This document shows, one piece after another, positions 16,212-24,407 of a DNA stretch of 34,901 nt. Within the stretch, counting starts at the first letter, position 1; each line of letters begins with the position of its first letter. This stretch comes from Beijerinckiaceae bacterium (GTDB taxonomy: Bacteria; Pseudomonadota; Alphaproteobacteria; Rhizobiales; Beijerinckiaceae). Made by a program: the position numbers and the translations under genes. The notes under the pieces are model-generated. The model saw nothing but the letters and a program-made list of their open reading frames with translations, was not told the DNA's origin and made no database searches. The stretch covers positions 1 to 34,901 of the forward strand of contig CANJJI010000034.1 in assembly GCA_947474545.1 (NCBI GenBank), in the 5' to 3' direction.

Positions 16212-16994
16212 TTATTCCCGCGCCAGTCTGCCGATCAGCATATTGCCAAGACCTGCTATCGCAAAGACGATCACCAGCAGCGCATAGAGACCGGCCATAT
16301 CGAACCGGTTGTAGATCGACATCACCATATAACCGAGGCCCTGATTGGAGAGCTTCGTCTCCGCCAGCAATACCGTGATGAGCGAGGTGCCGAACCCCAG
16401 CCTGATGCCGTTGAGCACCGGCAACCGCATGGCCGGCAGATAAATCTTAGTCGCCATTTGCCAAGATGTCGCGCGGAAGGATTTGCCAACCCGGATAAGC
16501 ACCTTGTCGATCTGGCGCATGCCAGCTGCTGTCGAAAGCGCAATGGAGAAAAACGACGACAACGCGCCCAGCGCAATTTTCGAAGCTAGACCAATTCCGA
16601 ACCACATGATCATGATCGGGAACAGGATGATGCGCGGCGTCGGCGAGAGATAATAGACATAGGGCTCGAATGCATCACCGATGAAACGATTGGCCCCCAG
16701 CACGATGCCTGCAATAACTCCCGTGATCGCACCTATAGTGAGCGCCGTCAGCGTTTCAAATGCAGTGACCTGCAGGTTCTTCCAGAATTCGGCGCTGAGA
16801 AGCAGTTTGATAATGGACTGGCCTATGGCGAACAGCGACGGCACCACGTCCTGAAAGATCAGTCCTGATCGTGAAACCGATTCCCATAACAGGAAGAACA
16901 CGCCAACGACAGCAAGGCGGATCGTCAGCACAATACGCGCCTCGCGCGAAGCACGGCCCCGGCGCATATCAGCAGCGCTGGCCTTGAGGATCAT
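16212..16994 (-). CDS. ABC transporter permease (BPD type, SsuC-like)
   Basis: The 260-residue inner-membrane protein has about six transmembrane segments and the EAA-type loop that contacts the ATPase (KVLIRVGKSFRATSWQMATKIYLPAMRLPVLNGIRLG). I place the start at ATG 16994, which overlaps the stop of the preceding permease as ATGA; an in-frame ATG at 17012 is less likely. It should pair with the other permease to form a heterodimeric channel for the NMT1-like binding proteins downstream. No substrate-specific residues can be recognised. Confidence 0.88.
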   Translation of the reverse strand: MILKASAADMRRGRASREARIVLTIRLAVVGVFFLLWESVSRSGLIFQDVVPSLFAIGQSIIKLLLSAEFWKNLQVTAFETLTALTIGAITGVIAGIVLGANRFIGDAFEPYVYYLSPTPRIILFPIMIMWFGIGLASKIALGALSSFFSIALSTAAGMRQIDKVLIRVGKSFRATSWQMATKIYLPAMRLPVLNGIRLGFGTSLITVLLAETKLSNQGLGYMVMSIYNRFDMAGLYALLVIVFAIAGLGNMLIGRLARE

Positions 16995-17755
16995 CTCGCC
17001 GGTTGAAGCCATTTTTCCAGTCGCTCCAGCAGAATGAAGAACAACACGCTCACCAGAATGACGAATGTAATGGCGGCATAGGTGGCAGGCATATCGTAAC
17101 GCTCGGCAAGATCATTGATGAGCTGGCCAAGCCCACCAATGTTGACGAGAAACTCAACGCCGATCACCGCAATCAGACAGAATGTCCAGCTCAGTCTGAT
17201 GCCGGTGAAAATGGAAGGCAGCGCCGCGGGAAACAGGATTTTCCAGAACATCTGCGAAGACGACATGTTGAGGCTCTTCCCGACATTGATCAGCACTTGC
17301 CGTGTACCAACCAACCCCTCGGTCGTCTTGAGAACCACGGGCGCAAGGCCAAAGCAGAATGCGAGCGCGATGACAGTGCCCATACCGCGCCCAAAGATCA
17401 CCAGAAACAGCGGAAACGCCAGCACGATGGGCGCAGCGGCGAGCGCCGCAATCCAGTCTTCCACCGCAAGCCGCAGCACGCGCACACGATAAAGCAGCGT
17501 TCCCAGCGGGACGCCAACCAACACCACGGCCAGGCCAGACGCCAGCATTTCCAGACCGGACACACCCAAGCGGCCAATCATGTCTTCTTCCTCGATGACG
17601 CGCAGCATGGCCGCAAGCACTTCGCTCGGAAATGGCAGAATGTAGCGGTTGAGTATGCCAAGCCGCAGAAGCGCTTCCACGATCACGCCCACCGCGACAA
17701 AGCACAGCCCGCCGAACGTCACCGGAAACCAGCGCTGGCGAATGAGACTAGACAC
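16991..17755 (-). CDS. ABC transporter permease (BPD type, SsuC-like)
   Basis: The 254-residue polytopic protein has the SsuC-type coupling loop (RQVLINVGKSLNMSSSQMFWKILFPAALPSIFTGIRLS) and six or so hydrophobic helices, starting with FGGLCFVAVGVIVEALLRLG. The start is inferred as GTG 17755, overlapping the ATPase stop by eight bases (GTGTCTAG). The open frame extends further upstream inside the ATPase gene, but that part is antisense-like in composition and has no membrane character. Together with the next gene it forms the transmembrane part of the importer. Having two distinct permeases rather than one is less usual for SsuABC/TauABC-type systems. Confidence 0.85.
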   Translation of the reverse strand: MSSLIRQRWFPVTFGGLCFVAVGVIVEALLRLGILNRYILPFPSEVLAAMLRVIEEEDMIGRLGVSGLEMLASGLAVVLVGVPLGTLLYRVRVLRLAVEDWIAALAAAPIVLAFPLFLVIFGRGMGTVIALAFCFGLAPVVLKTTEGLVGTRQVLINVGKSLNMSSSQMFWKILFPAALPSIFTGIRLSWTFCLIAVIGVEFLVNIGGLGQLINDLAERYDMPATYAAITFVILVSVLFFILLERLEKWLQPAR

Positions 17756-18575
17756 GGCGGCGGTCCGCTCTGGCTGTTGCTTCGGAATCCTGCATGCCCC
17801 GGCTCGCCTCCTCGCGCAGATCGTTCCATATCTCGGCGACGTAATGACCGAACGCATCGCTGCCCACCACATCCGAGGTGCGCGGACGCGGCAGATCGAT
17901 ATTGACGATGCGCTTGATGCGGCCGGGCCGGTAGGTCATCACCACAATGCGATCGGCAAGCTGCACAGCCTCTGTAAGGTTGTGCGTGATCAGCAGTGTA
18001 GTCTGCTTCAACTGCTGCTGAATTTGCGTGATCTTGTCGCCCAGAAGCAGGCGCGTTTGCTCGTCGAGCGCGGCGAAGGGCTCATCCATGAGCAGGATTT
18101 CCGGCTGCGAAACCAGCGTGCGCGCAATGGACACCCGTTGCTTCATGCCGCCCGACAATTGTGCGGGATAACGTTTCTCAAATCCGTCGAGCCCGACAAG
18201 ATCGATAAAATGGCGGGCTTTCTCTTCCCGCTGCGCCTTGTCCATACCGCGCAATTCCAGGGGAAATGCAACGTTGTCGATGACGTTGCGCCAGGGAAAT
18301 GTGGATTCCTCCTGAAATACCATACCAATCGAGGGATGCGGGCCATCAATGCGAACGTCCCCCACGCGCACGTCGCCTTCGTATTCGCCCAGAAGTCCGC
18401 CGATGATATTAAACAAGGTCGACTTCCCACAGCCCGACGGGCCGATGACCGCAACAAATTCACCCGGTTTCACCTCAAATGAAACCTTGTCGCAGGCAAG
18501 CACGGATTCTTCGGCATCACCGAAGCGTTTCGACACGTTATCGACGACAAGAGCAGCCTGTTTTTCGCCGGACAC
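17748..18575 (-). CDS. ABC transporter ATP-binding protein (SsuB/TauB-like)
   Basis: The 275-residue nucleotide-binding subunit has Walker A GPSGCGKST (about 44-52), Q-loop MVFQEESTFPWRN, signature LSGGMKQRVSIART, Walker B ILLMDEPFAALD and the H-loop LLITHNLTEAV. It energises uptake by the two permeases that follow. It is first in the six-gene minus-strand operon (ATPase, permease, permease, two binding proteins, SDR), all with short gaps or overlaps. The upstream 180 bp contain the terminator of the DUF882 gene and, presumably, the operon promoter; I could not identify a convincing one. Confidence 0.92.
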   Translation of the reverse strand: MSGEKQAALVVDNVSKRFGDAEESVLACDKVSFEVKPGEFVAVIGPSGCGKSTLFNIIGGLLGEYEGDVRVGDVRIDGPHPSIGMVFQEESTFPWRNVIDNVAFPLELRGMDKAQREEKARHFIDLVGLDGFEKRYPAQLSGGMKQRVSIARTLVSQPEILLMDEPFAALDEQTRLLLGDKITQIQQQLKQTTLLITHNLTEAVQLADRIVVMTYRPGRIKRIVNIDLPRPRTSDVVGSDAFGHYVAEIWNDLREEASRGMQDSEATARADRRRV

Positions 18576-18702
18576 TTCACCCCTCCCGCGCCCGCTTTAT
18601 GCCGGCCCAACCCTGCGCTTGATCGCGCATCTTGTTGGATTGAGCTTACGACACCCGCTTGCCAAAATGCAATGAATGGGTGGCAATCGGGACATGCACT
18701 GC

Positions 18703-18730
18703 AAAAAAAGGGCCCGCCGCAGCGAGCCCT
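18703..18730 (-). terminator. rho-independent terminator of the DUF882 gene
   Basis: On the minus strand AGGGC...GCCCT encloses a G/C-rich loop with additional GC pairs and is followed by seven U residues (A-run 18703-18709 on the plus strand). It lies 25 bp after the DUF882 stop codon and isolates it from the ABC operon. Confidence 0.85.
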
Positions 18731-18755
18731 CAAACTTGATCCGAAGATCGAAAGA

Positions 18756-20618
18756 TCAATTGGCCTTCGAGCTCTCGTTCTTTTCCGGCCCGCGGCTCGC
18801 CTGACGCAAGGCAGGTTGCGCAAAACGGTCGGCGCGTGTGGGATTGGCGCTCAGCGTGAACCCCTGTGATGGCGCATCTGCCGGGGCGAACAACAAGCGG
18901 GTAGGATCACTTTTCGCAGCGCTGCGAAGTGGCGCCACTGACGATCCCATCAGGCTGTTGACTGGTTGTTCGCTCATCCGTTGCCCGCTGGTCAGACCCG
19001 AGAAGTTTGAACGGTCGAGACGGGCTGCCACCAGCGCGACACCTTCAGGCGCACGGGCAGCGCTACGCGTGCCAACCATTTTCGCGAGCGAATAGGTGGG
19101 CCGTGCTGCACCGGGCTTACGCGGAACAGCCGTGCGTACAGTCCCTTCTGAAGATGGTTGAATGGTCGGCGCATAAGCGAGTAGGCCAACTGCGGCAGGC
19201 AGAGCAGAGGCGCTCGCAGCCACGGGGGTACCCCGTGTAATGACCGCCGGCAATCCCGGCGCACGCGCCGCAGCTACGCGAACGGGAGGTACGGGAACCT
19301 CGGATGCCGGTACCTCAGGCGCCGCTGCCGGAACAGTCTTCGCTTCGGCGACAAGTGTAAGAGATTCGGGACGCTGCGGCGGCATCGGCACATCCGAAGG
19401 CTCGGATTTCTGGACGAGCGCGGCAATTTGCGCCGCCGACGGACGGCGAGGCGGCAATGGCGCGGAAGCGACCTGCTCCTCGACCGCGCGCCGGGCGGGC
19501 TTTTCGGCCACGTCAGGCTCTAGCTTGGCAGTTTCGGCCTTGGCAGTTTCCGGTTTCGCCGTTTCCGGCTTCACAGGTTCGGGACGGGCTGCAGCCCGGA
19601 CGGGCGCTGGCGCAGGAGCTGAGGCAACCTGGACCGGCGCAGCCTCCCCGCCAGAACGGCGAGCCGCATCGGCGCGGAAAAAGGCGGCGGCGGAAGAGGC
19701 TTCTTCGGATGGCGATGGCGGCGGCGCGTAAGCTGCCACTTGTGTCGGCGCTGACGCAGCAGGCGCACGTCCGCGAGCGCCACGGGCCCCGCGTGCAGAG
19801 GCAACTGTAGCGGGCGCAGCAGGGCGTGCCTCGGCTTCATCGCCTTCATCCCAGCCAAACAGGCGCGCGAGGAAGCTTTTTTCCTTCACCTGCGCCAGGG
19901 TTGGCACATATTCGCCGCCGCGCGAGGCGACAAGCGCCCGGGCTTCTTCGTAGCCGGGCAAAACACGGCCATCGGCAGAAATATGTACGGATTTGCCGTC
20001 CGGGAACAGGCGAGCCAATTGGTCATAGGAAAGGCGCGGCCAGGCGCGCACAGACCCGACATCCAGATGTACGAAATTCGAGCTGCCGTACCAGCCCACG
20101 CCACCGCGTTGCAGGCGCAGCGCCACTTCGCGCACGCGATGCATATTGGCGTCGGCCATGCGCATATCCATGGCGCGGCCATACATGTGCTGGGATTCCT
20201 TGGCGACCGCGCGCGAACGCGAGCGCAGCATCGCGTTTGTTGTCGGTGAGCGATAGGCAGAAAGGACCGTAATGACAGAACTGGAGCCAGCGCCGCGCTG
20301 GGCTTCCCAGATCACGTCGAACAGGCGCGGATCCATCCGCGTCGACTGATCGTTGCGCCAATCGCGCAGAAAGTGATTCAGCTGCGCCAACCCGCCGGAA
20401 TCATAGCTTCCGTCGCGGCGAAATGTGACGGAAATGCTGTCTCTTCTGTGCGCATGAAACAGATTGATGGTGCGCGTGTCACCATTGGCGATGGCCGTTT
20501 GGGTCGAGGTGGGGGTGGCAATCGAGCAAAGGATCGTCAGCGAAGCCGCTGCCGGAGCAGAAACGGCGAAACGGCGGAAGGCCGTGCTTTGGCGCGGATG
20601 CTGCAAGCTCAAACTCAC
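18756..20618 (-). CDS. DUF882 (YcbK/M15-like) peptidase-domain protein with long Ala/Pro-rich tail
   Basis: The N-terminal part carries an export signal (RRFAVSAPAAASLTILCSIA) and a DUF882/peptidase M15-like domain. The zinc-site pattern is intact: SAYRSPTTNAMLR, SQHMYGRAMDMRM (H and D ligands) and NFVHLDVG (final H). Such proteins are related to D-Ala-D-Ala carboxy/endopeptidases acting on peptidoglycan. The last 400 or so residues are low-complexity Ala/Pro/Arg, including a short repeat KPETAKPETAKAETAK, and have no recognisable fold. The start is uncertain: GTG 20618 gives a 620-residue protein with a conventional signal, ATG 20684 adds 22 residues, and the frame is open to 20822. No clear SD was seen for any of them. 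The gene ends in a strong terminator. Confidence 0.8.
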   Translation of the reverse strand: MSLSLQHPRQSTAFRRFAVSAPAAASLTILCSIATPTSTQTAIANGDTRTINLFHAHRRDSISVTFRRDGSYDSGGLAQLNHFLRDWRNDQSTRMDPRLFDVIWEAQRGAGSSSVITVLSAYRSPTTNAMLRSRSRAVAKESQHMYGRAMDMRMADANMHRVREVALRLQRGGVGWYGSSNFVHLDVGSVRAWPRLSYDQLARLFPDGKSVHISADGRVLPGYEEARALVASRGGEYVPTLAQVKEKSFLARLFGWDEGDEAEARPAAPATVASARGARGARGRAPAASAPTQVAAYAPPPSPSEEASSAAAFFRADAARRSGGEAAPVQVASAPAPAPVRAAARPEPVKPETAKPETAKAETAKLEPDVAEKPARRAVEEQVASAPLPPRRPSAAQIAALVQKSEPSDVPMPPQRPESLTLVAEAKTVPAAAPEVPASEVPVPPVRVAAARAPGLPAVITRGTPVAASASALPAAVGLLAYAPTIQPSSEGTVRTAVPRKPGAARPTYSLAKMVGTRSAARAPEGVALVAARLDRSNFSGLTSGQRMSEQPVNSLMGSSVAPLRSAAKSDPTRLLFAPADAPSQGFTLSANPTRADRFAQPALRQASRGPEKNESSKAN

Positions 20619-20847
20619 TGTTTTGGAGCGGAGAACCGCCCGGTCACTGTTGCACAATGGACGCGATGAAACGCAAACGTCCATTATGATCGACGGATTA
20701 TTACCGGGAAGCGTTAAAAGCCCGTAATGTGCCATAATGATACGACGACACGGACCCGCAGCAACCCCCAAACGCGCCTGCTTGTACATCAGGTTCTGAG
20801 GATTAGAAAGACCCGCAATCATGGCGGCTTTGTGACCGGCGCTGGGC

Positions 20848-21885
20848 CTATTGCGGCGTTCCTACACCGCGCGTTGTCGGACTTCCGGTCGAATTGAGCC
20901 CACCAAGCCTGATCACTTCACCCCATCTTTTGTGTTCGGACGCAATAAAAGAGGTGAATTCCCCTCTATTCAAGGGAGCGGGAATCCCGCCTATTGCCTT
21001 GAGCGCTGCCTGAACATCGTCATTCGACAGCGCACGAAGGACCGCCGCTTCGATTTGCCCCAGTTCGGCCTCGGTCGTTCCGGAAGGCGCCAGCAGGCCG
21101 AACCAGGCCGACACATCCAGTTCCGGCTTTCCCAATTCAGCGAATGTTGGCACATCAGGCATCACAACGAGCCTGTGCTTTCCCATCACTGCCAGAGCGG
21201 TCAAGCGCCCCTCGGCTATATGCTTGACGACATTGGAACCGGTTTCACAAAGAACATCCAGCACGCCCTTTACCAGCGCTTCCTGAACAGGCCCTCCACC
21301 CAGAAACGGCAGATGCAACGTCTCAATACCGAACGTACGCTTGAACAACTCGCCCGACAGATGCTGGATTGAGCCATTGCCAGACGAACCCACGATGAGT
21401 TCCTTCTTGCGCCCCAAAGCAACCAGTTCATCAACAGTTTTTACGCCATGGCGGGTGTGGCTGCAGAGCACAATGGGAAACTGCACCACCTGCGCGATCG
21501 CAACCAGCTCCTTCAGCGGATCGTAAAATGATTGTACCGCCAGATAGGGATTGATGGCGAGCGGCCCGGCATGTCCAAATAGGAGACTTCGCCCATCGGG
21601 CTTTGACCGCGCAACTGTGATGGCCGCCAGATCGCCGCCGGCGCCCGGCTTGTATTCAAGCTCAACCTCAGCTCCAAGCGCTTTGCGCAAATAGGGCAAC
21701 ATCGGGTTCATCGAAGCCGTGCTCGTCCCCCCCGGCGGGAAGGCTATGAATATCCTGTAGGGCTCGCCTACCTGACCGAAAGCCACGCGAGGCGCAGTCA
21801 CAAACAAACTTGCCGCAGCACCGGATGCACAAACAAATTGCCGGCGGGATTGCGTCATTCCCGCAAATTTCTCTTTATGTTTCAT
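20848..21885 (-). CDS. tripartite tricarboxylate transporter (Bug-family) receptor, Tat-type signal
   Basis: The 345-residue periplasmic binding protein of the TctC/Bug family has FPPGGTSTASMNPMLPYLRKALG, the YKPGAGGDLAAITVARSKPDG signature and DVLCETGSNVVKHIAEGRLTALAVM. The N-terminus SRRQFVCASGAAASLF resembles a twin-arginine signal, less usual for this family. No tctA/tctB membrane genes are nearby, so it is an orphan receptor. The ligand, likely a carboxylate or amide, cannot be named. The start may be ATG 21885 or the in-frame ATG at 21858 just before the Tat motif. It is divergent from the ybjN-proC pair. Confidence 0.85.
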   Translation of the reverse strand: MKHKEKFAGMTQSRRQFVCASGAAASLFVTAPRVAFGQVGEPYRIFIAFPPGGTSTASMNPMLPYLRKALGAEVELEYKPGAGGDLAAITVARSKPDGRSLLFGHAGPLAINPYLAVQSFYDPLKELVAIAQVVQFPIVLCSHTRHGVKTVDELVALGRKKELIVGSSGNGSIQHLSGELFKRTFGIETLHLPFLGGGPVQEALVKGVLDVLCETGSNVVKHIAEGRLTALAVMGKHRLVVMPDVPTFAELGKPELDVSAWFGLLAPSGTTEAELGQIEAAVLRALSNDDVQAALKAIGGIPAPLNRGEFTSFIASEHKRWGEVIRLGGLNSTGSPTTRGVGTPQ

Positions 21886-22249
21886 ACTGATCAGAGCCTG
21901 ACACCGAGAGGCATAGCTTGTGCCAAGCTCTTCATACCGTCAAGCGCAACGATCAGGATTCGCCAAATCAATTTCGTATTCGAAATGATATCGGCATCAT
22001 GCGCGGCGAATTGACTCACTCTTGTCCAATCCCCTTCATCCCTGTGGACACACGCTTTTGAGGCGTGGACGCAACTCAACGAATCCATCAGCTTGCACGC
22101 GCTGGCCAGTGATTCATGCCCGTAATGCCGGGCAGCTAACGCCAGACCGGCAGAGTGTGACGCCGTGCGTTTTCGGAACCGTACAGCTCAGGCGTGGCCG
22201 CGTTCCGGTTTTGCGTGTTGCACGCGTAGGCTCAAATCCAGGCTCAGGA
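21886..22249. other. 364-bp divergent intergenic region
   Basis: This non-coding stretch lies between the Bug receptor and the YbjN-like gene. It holds one operator-like inverted repeat (21971-21986) and presumably both promoters. I see no RNA gene or credible small ORF in it. The predicted frames here lack ribosome-binding sites and family-like sequence. Confidence 0.5.
21971..21986. promoter_or_regulatory. operator-like palindrome upstream of the Bug receptor
   Basis: ATTTCGTATTCGAAAT is a perfect 6-bp inverted repeat with a 4-bp spacer, 85 bp upstream of the receptor start. This is a typical size for a dimeric repressor site, but no regulator gene is adjacent. Confidence 0.35.
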
Positions 22250-22756
22250 ATGTCACTGAATATCGCAGAAGATTTTGCCAATCGCGCCGAACACCCGGTC
22301 GATGTCGTCGAGCAGCTTGCCGGCAGAAACGGCTGGTCGTTCGACCGCGATGGCGACGACGAGATCACCATCACGGTGGGCGGTGGCTGGACCGACTATC
22401 ACGTGTCGTTCACCTGGCTCGAAGATGTGGAATCCTTGCATCTGGCCTGCGCGTTCGACGTAAAACTGAACGAGCGCCGCCGTCCGGAAATGCTCAAGCT
22501 GCTGTCCCTTATCAACGAGCAGATGTGGGTTGGCCATTTCGGCATCTGGGACAAGGAAAGTATGATCATCTTTCGTCATGCCCTACTGCTGACTGGCGGC
22601 ATCCAGCCTGCGCCAAGCCAATGCGAAGCCCTGTTGCATGCCGCCATCAGCGCGTGCGAACGCTATTATCAGGCGTTCGAATTCGTGCAATGGGCGAACC
22701 GCTCAGCCGAACAATCCATGGAATACACCATGTTCGAGACAAAAGGCGAAGCATGA
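22250..22756 (+). CDS. YbjN-domain protein
   Basis: The 168-residue soluble protein matches the YbjN (DUF1790) family: MSLNIAEDFANRAEHPVDVVEQLAGRNGW-type N-terminus, then TWLEDVESLHLACAFDVKLNE, LLSLINEQMWVGHFGIW and FRHALLL. The family resembles type III secretion chaperones and is described as a sensory-transduction regulator or suppressor, without a firm biochemical role. The start at 22250 follows AGG about ten bases upstream; the frame is open further up but non-homologous. Its TGA overlaps the proC start codon (ATGA), indicating translational coupling. A ybjN-proC pairing is something I recall from related alphaproteobacteria. Confidence 0.82.
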   Translation: MSLNIAEDFANRAEHPVDVVEQLAGRNGWSFDRDGDDEITITVGGGWTDYHVSFTWLEDVESLHLACAFDVKLNERRRPEMLKLLSLINEQMWVGHFGIWDKESMIIFRHALLLTGGIQPAPSQCEALLHAAISACERYYQAFEFVQWANRSAEQSMEYTMFETKGEA

Positions 22757-23577
22757 CAACCTCATCGCTGCCGGGATCATTGGTGCTCGCCGGCGCTGGC
22801 AAAATGGGCGGCGCAATGTTGCGCGGCTGGCTGGCGCTCGGGATGGAAGGAAGCGACATTACAGCCATTGATCCCTTCCTCTCTGAGGAGATGAAACAGA
22901 TCGGGCAAACTCAAGGCGTCCGGCTTGCTGAAACGGCCGAGGGCATTGCCGCCCCTGATGTCTTGATCCTCGCCATCAAGCCGCAGATGCTGGAAAGCGC
23001 CGCCGTGGCCTTTGCTCCGCTCATAGGTCCCGGAACTCTGGTTTTGTCGATCATGGCGGGAAAAACCATCGCCGACATCGCGGCCCGGTTGCCCGCGCTC
23101 GCCGTCGTCCGCTGTATGCCGAACACGCCCGCCGCTGTGGGCCGTGGCATTACCGGCGCAGTGGCCAGCGCAGGTGTTTCACCCGCCCAGAAACAAACGG
23201 CGACGGCCCTGTTGACCGCCATCGGCCAGGTCGCCTGGCTCGACGATGAAGCCCTGATCGACGCGGTAACGGCTGTATCCGGTTCCGGCCCCGCCTATGT
23301 CTTTTATCTCGTCGAAGCCATGGCAAGAGCCGGGGAAGCCATCGGCCTGCCGCCAGATCTCGCCATGCAACTCGCCCGCTCCACAGTCGAAGGCTCGGGC
23401 GAACTGATGTTTCAGGAGCCCCGGATCTCGGCCTCGCAATTGCGCATCAACGTGACCTCGCCCGGCGGCACCACGGCGGCGGCGCTGGACGTCCTGATGG
23501 CTGCAGATGGGCTTGAACCGTTGATGAAAAAGGCCATAGGCGCGGCAAAGCGGCGCGCGGGCGAACTTTCCGGCTGA
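22753..23577 (+). CDS. proC: pyrroline-5-carboxylate reductase
   Basis: ProC reduces 1-pyrroline-5-carboxylate to proline with NAD(P)H, the last step of proline synthesis. The 274-residue length is normal. The Rossmann glycine motif LAGAGKMGGAML is at the N-terminus, followed by LAIKPQ, VRCMPNTPAAVGRGITG and the family signature VTAVSGSGPAYVFYLVEAMA. Near the C-terminus, NVTSPGGTTAAAL forms part of the active site. The true start at 22753 overlaps the YbjN-like gene's stop codon; longer frames upstream are out-of-frame readings of that gene. Confidence 0.95.
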   Translation: MTTSSLPGSLVLAGAGKMGGAMLRGWLALGMEGSDITAIDPFLSEEMKQIGQTQGVRLAETAEGIAAPDVLILAIKPQMLESAAVAFAPLIGPGTLVLSIMAGKTIADIAARLPALAVVRCMPNTPAAVGRGITGAVASAGVSPAQKQTATALLTAIGQVAWLDDEALIDAVTAVSGSGPAYVFYLVEAMARAGEAIGLPPDLAMQLARSTVEGSGELMFQEPRISASQLRINVTSPGGTTAAALDVLMAADGLEPLMKKAIGAAKRRAGELSG

Positions 23578-23651
23578 ACCATCTTGGTTGCACCATATTG
23601 CAGCGTTAGGTTTGGATCAGGCTGATTTTTATCGATGCCGGAGTTGCCAAC

Positions 23652-24395
23652 ATGTCCGATCATACCCAGCAGACCGGTTTCAGGCCTTCCACCGACCCGC
23701 GCAACGCAATAGTCGAAGCGCTGATGGAACTGGCGGCAGAAAGCCGTTTTGAAGACATTTCAATATCTGAAATCGCGCGCAAGGCCGGAGTGTCCCTCGC
23801 CGATTTTCGCGACGCTTTCCCTTCAAAGGGCGCTATTCTGGGCGGATTTTCCAAGATGATCGATCGCAAGGTGCTTGAGGCGATCAATGACGAACTTGCC
23901 GCCGAGCCCGCCCGCGACCGGCTGTTCGACGTGTTGATGCGCAGACTGGATGCGCTCGCGCCTTACAAACCGGCGCTGCGGGAAATTTCCGCATGGGCGC
24001 AGCGCGATCCATTATCCGCCATGGCGCTCAATTCGGTCGCCCTGAATTCCATGCGTTTCATGCTGGAGGCCGCGCAGATTGATCATGAAGGCGCTACAGG
24101 TACGTTGAAATTACAGGGTCTCGTCCTCGCCTGGCGGCGCGTGATGAACATCTGGTTTGAAGACGAGGACCCCCAGCACGACAGAACGATGGCCGCCCTC
24201 GACAAGGAGCTGGACCGCGGTGGGCGTCTGGTCGCTCGTCTGGAAGACCTCGACCGCCTCGCCTCCCCGTTCAAGACATTCGCGCGGGCCCTGTTCCAGG
24301 GTGGGCGCGATCTCAATGAGCGTGTACGGGAGAGGTGGCAGGAGCGGCCCCATCGCAGGGAACATAACGCCGATGCTGGGACTATCGACGTTTAG
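23652..24395 (+). CDS. TetR/AcrR-family transcriptional regulator
   Basis: The 247-residue protein has an N-terminal TetR-type helix-turn-helix (AIVEALMELAAESRFEDISISEIARKAGVSLADFRDAFPSKGAIL, about residues 19-64) and a larger helical ligand-binding domain. The C-terminal 40 residues are Arg-rich (NERVRERWQERPHRREH), longer than usual. The HTH is somewhat divergent (DFRDAFPSK where YxHFxxK is usual). The target is unknown; it sits 74 bp after proC on the same strand and converges with the histidine kinase gene 12 bp away. Confidence 0.78.
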   Translation: MSDHTQQTGFRPSTDPRNAIVEALMELAAESRFEDISISEIARKAGVSLADFRDAFPSKGAILGGFSKMIDRKVLEAINDELAAEPARDRLFDVLMRRLDALAPYKPALREISAWAQRDPLSAMALNSVALNSMRFMLEAAQIDHEGATGTLKLQGLVLAWRRVMNIWFEDEDPQHDRTMAALDKELDRGGRLVARLEDLDRLASPFKTFARALFQGGRDLNERVRERWQERPHRREHNADAGTIDV

Positions 24396-24407
24396 CCGGA
24401 ACCCTCG

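Noticed and set aside
17003-17905. 300-codon plus-strand open frame rich in His/Arg/Gln
   Set aside because: It is antisense to the permease and ATPase genes, with composition typical of a shadow frame.
21891-22088. 65-codon minus-strand frame upstream of the Bug receptor
   Set aside because: It has no RBS, lies in the divergent promoter region and resembles no family.
22190-22250. tRNA-like stretch with GCTCAAATCC before the YbjN gene
   Set aside because: The flanking bases do not form a T-arm or acceptor stem, and no anticodon arm could be placed.
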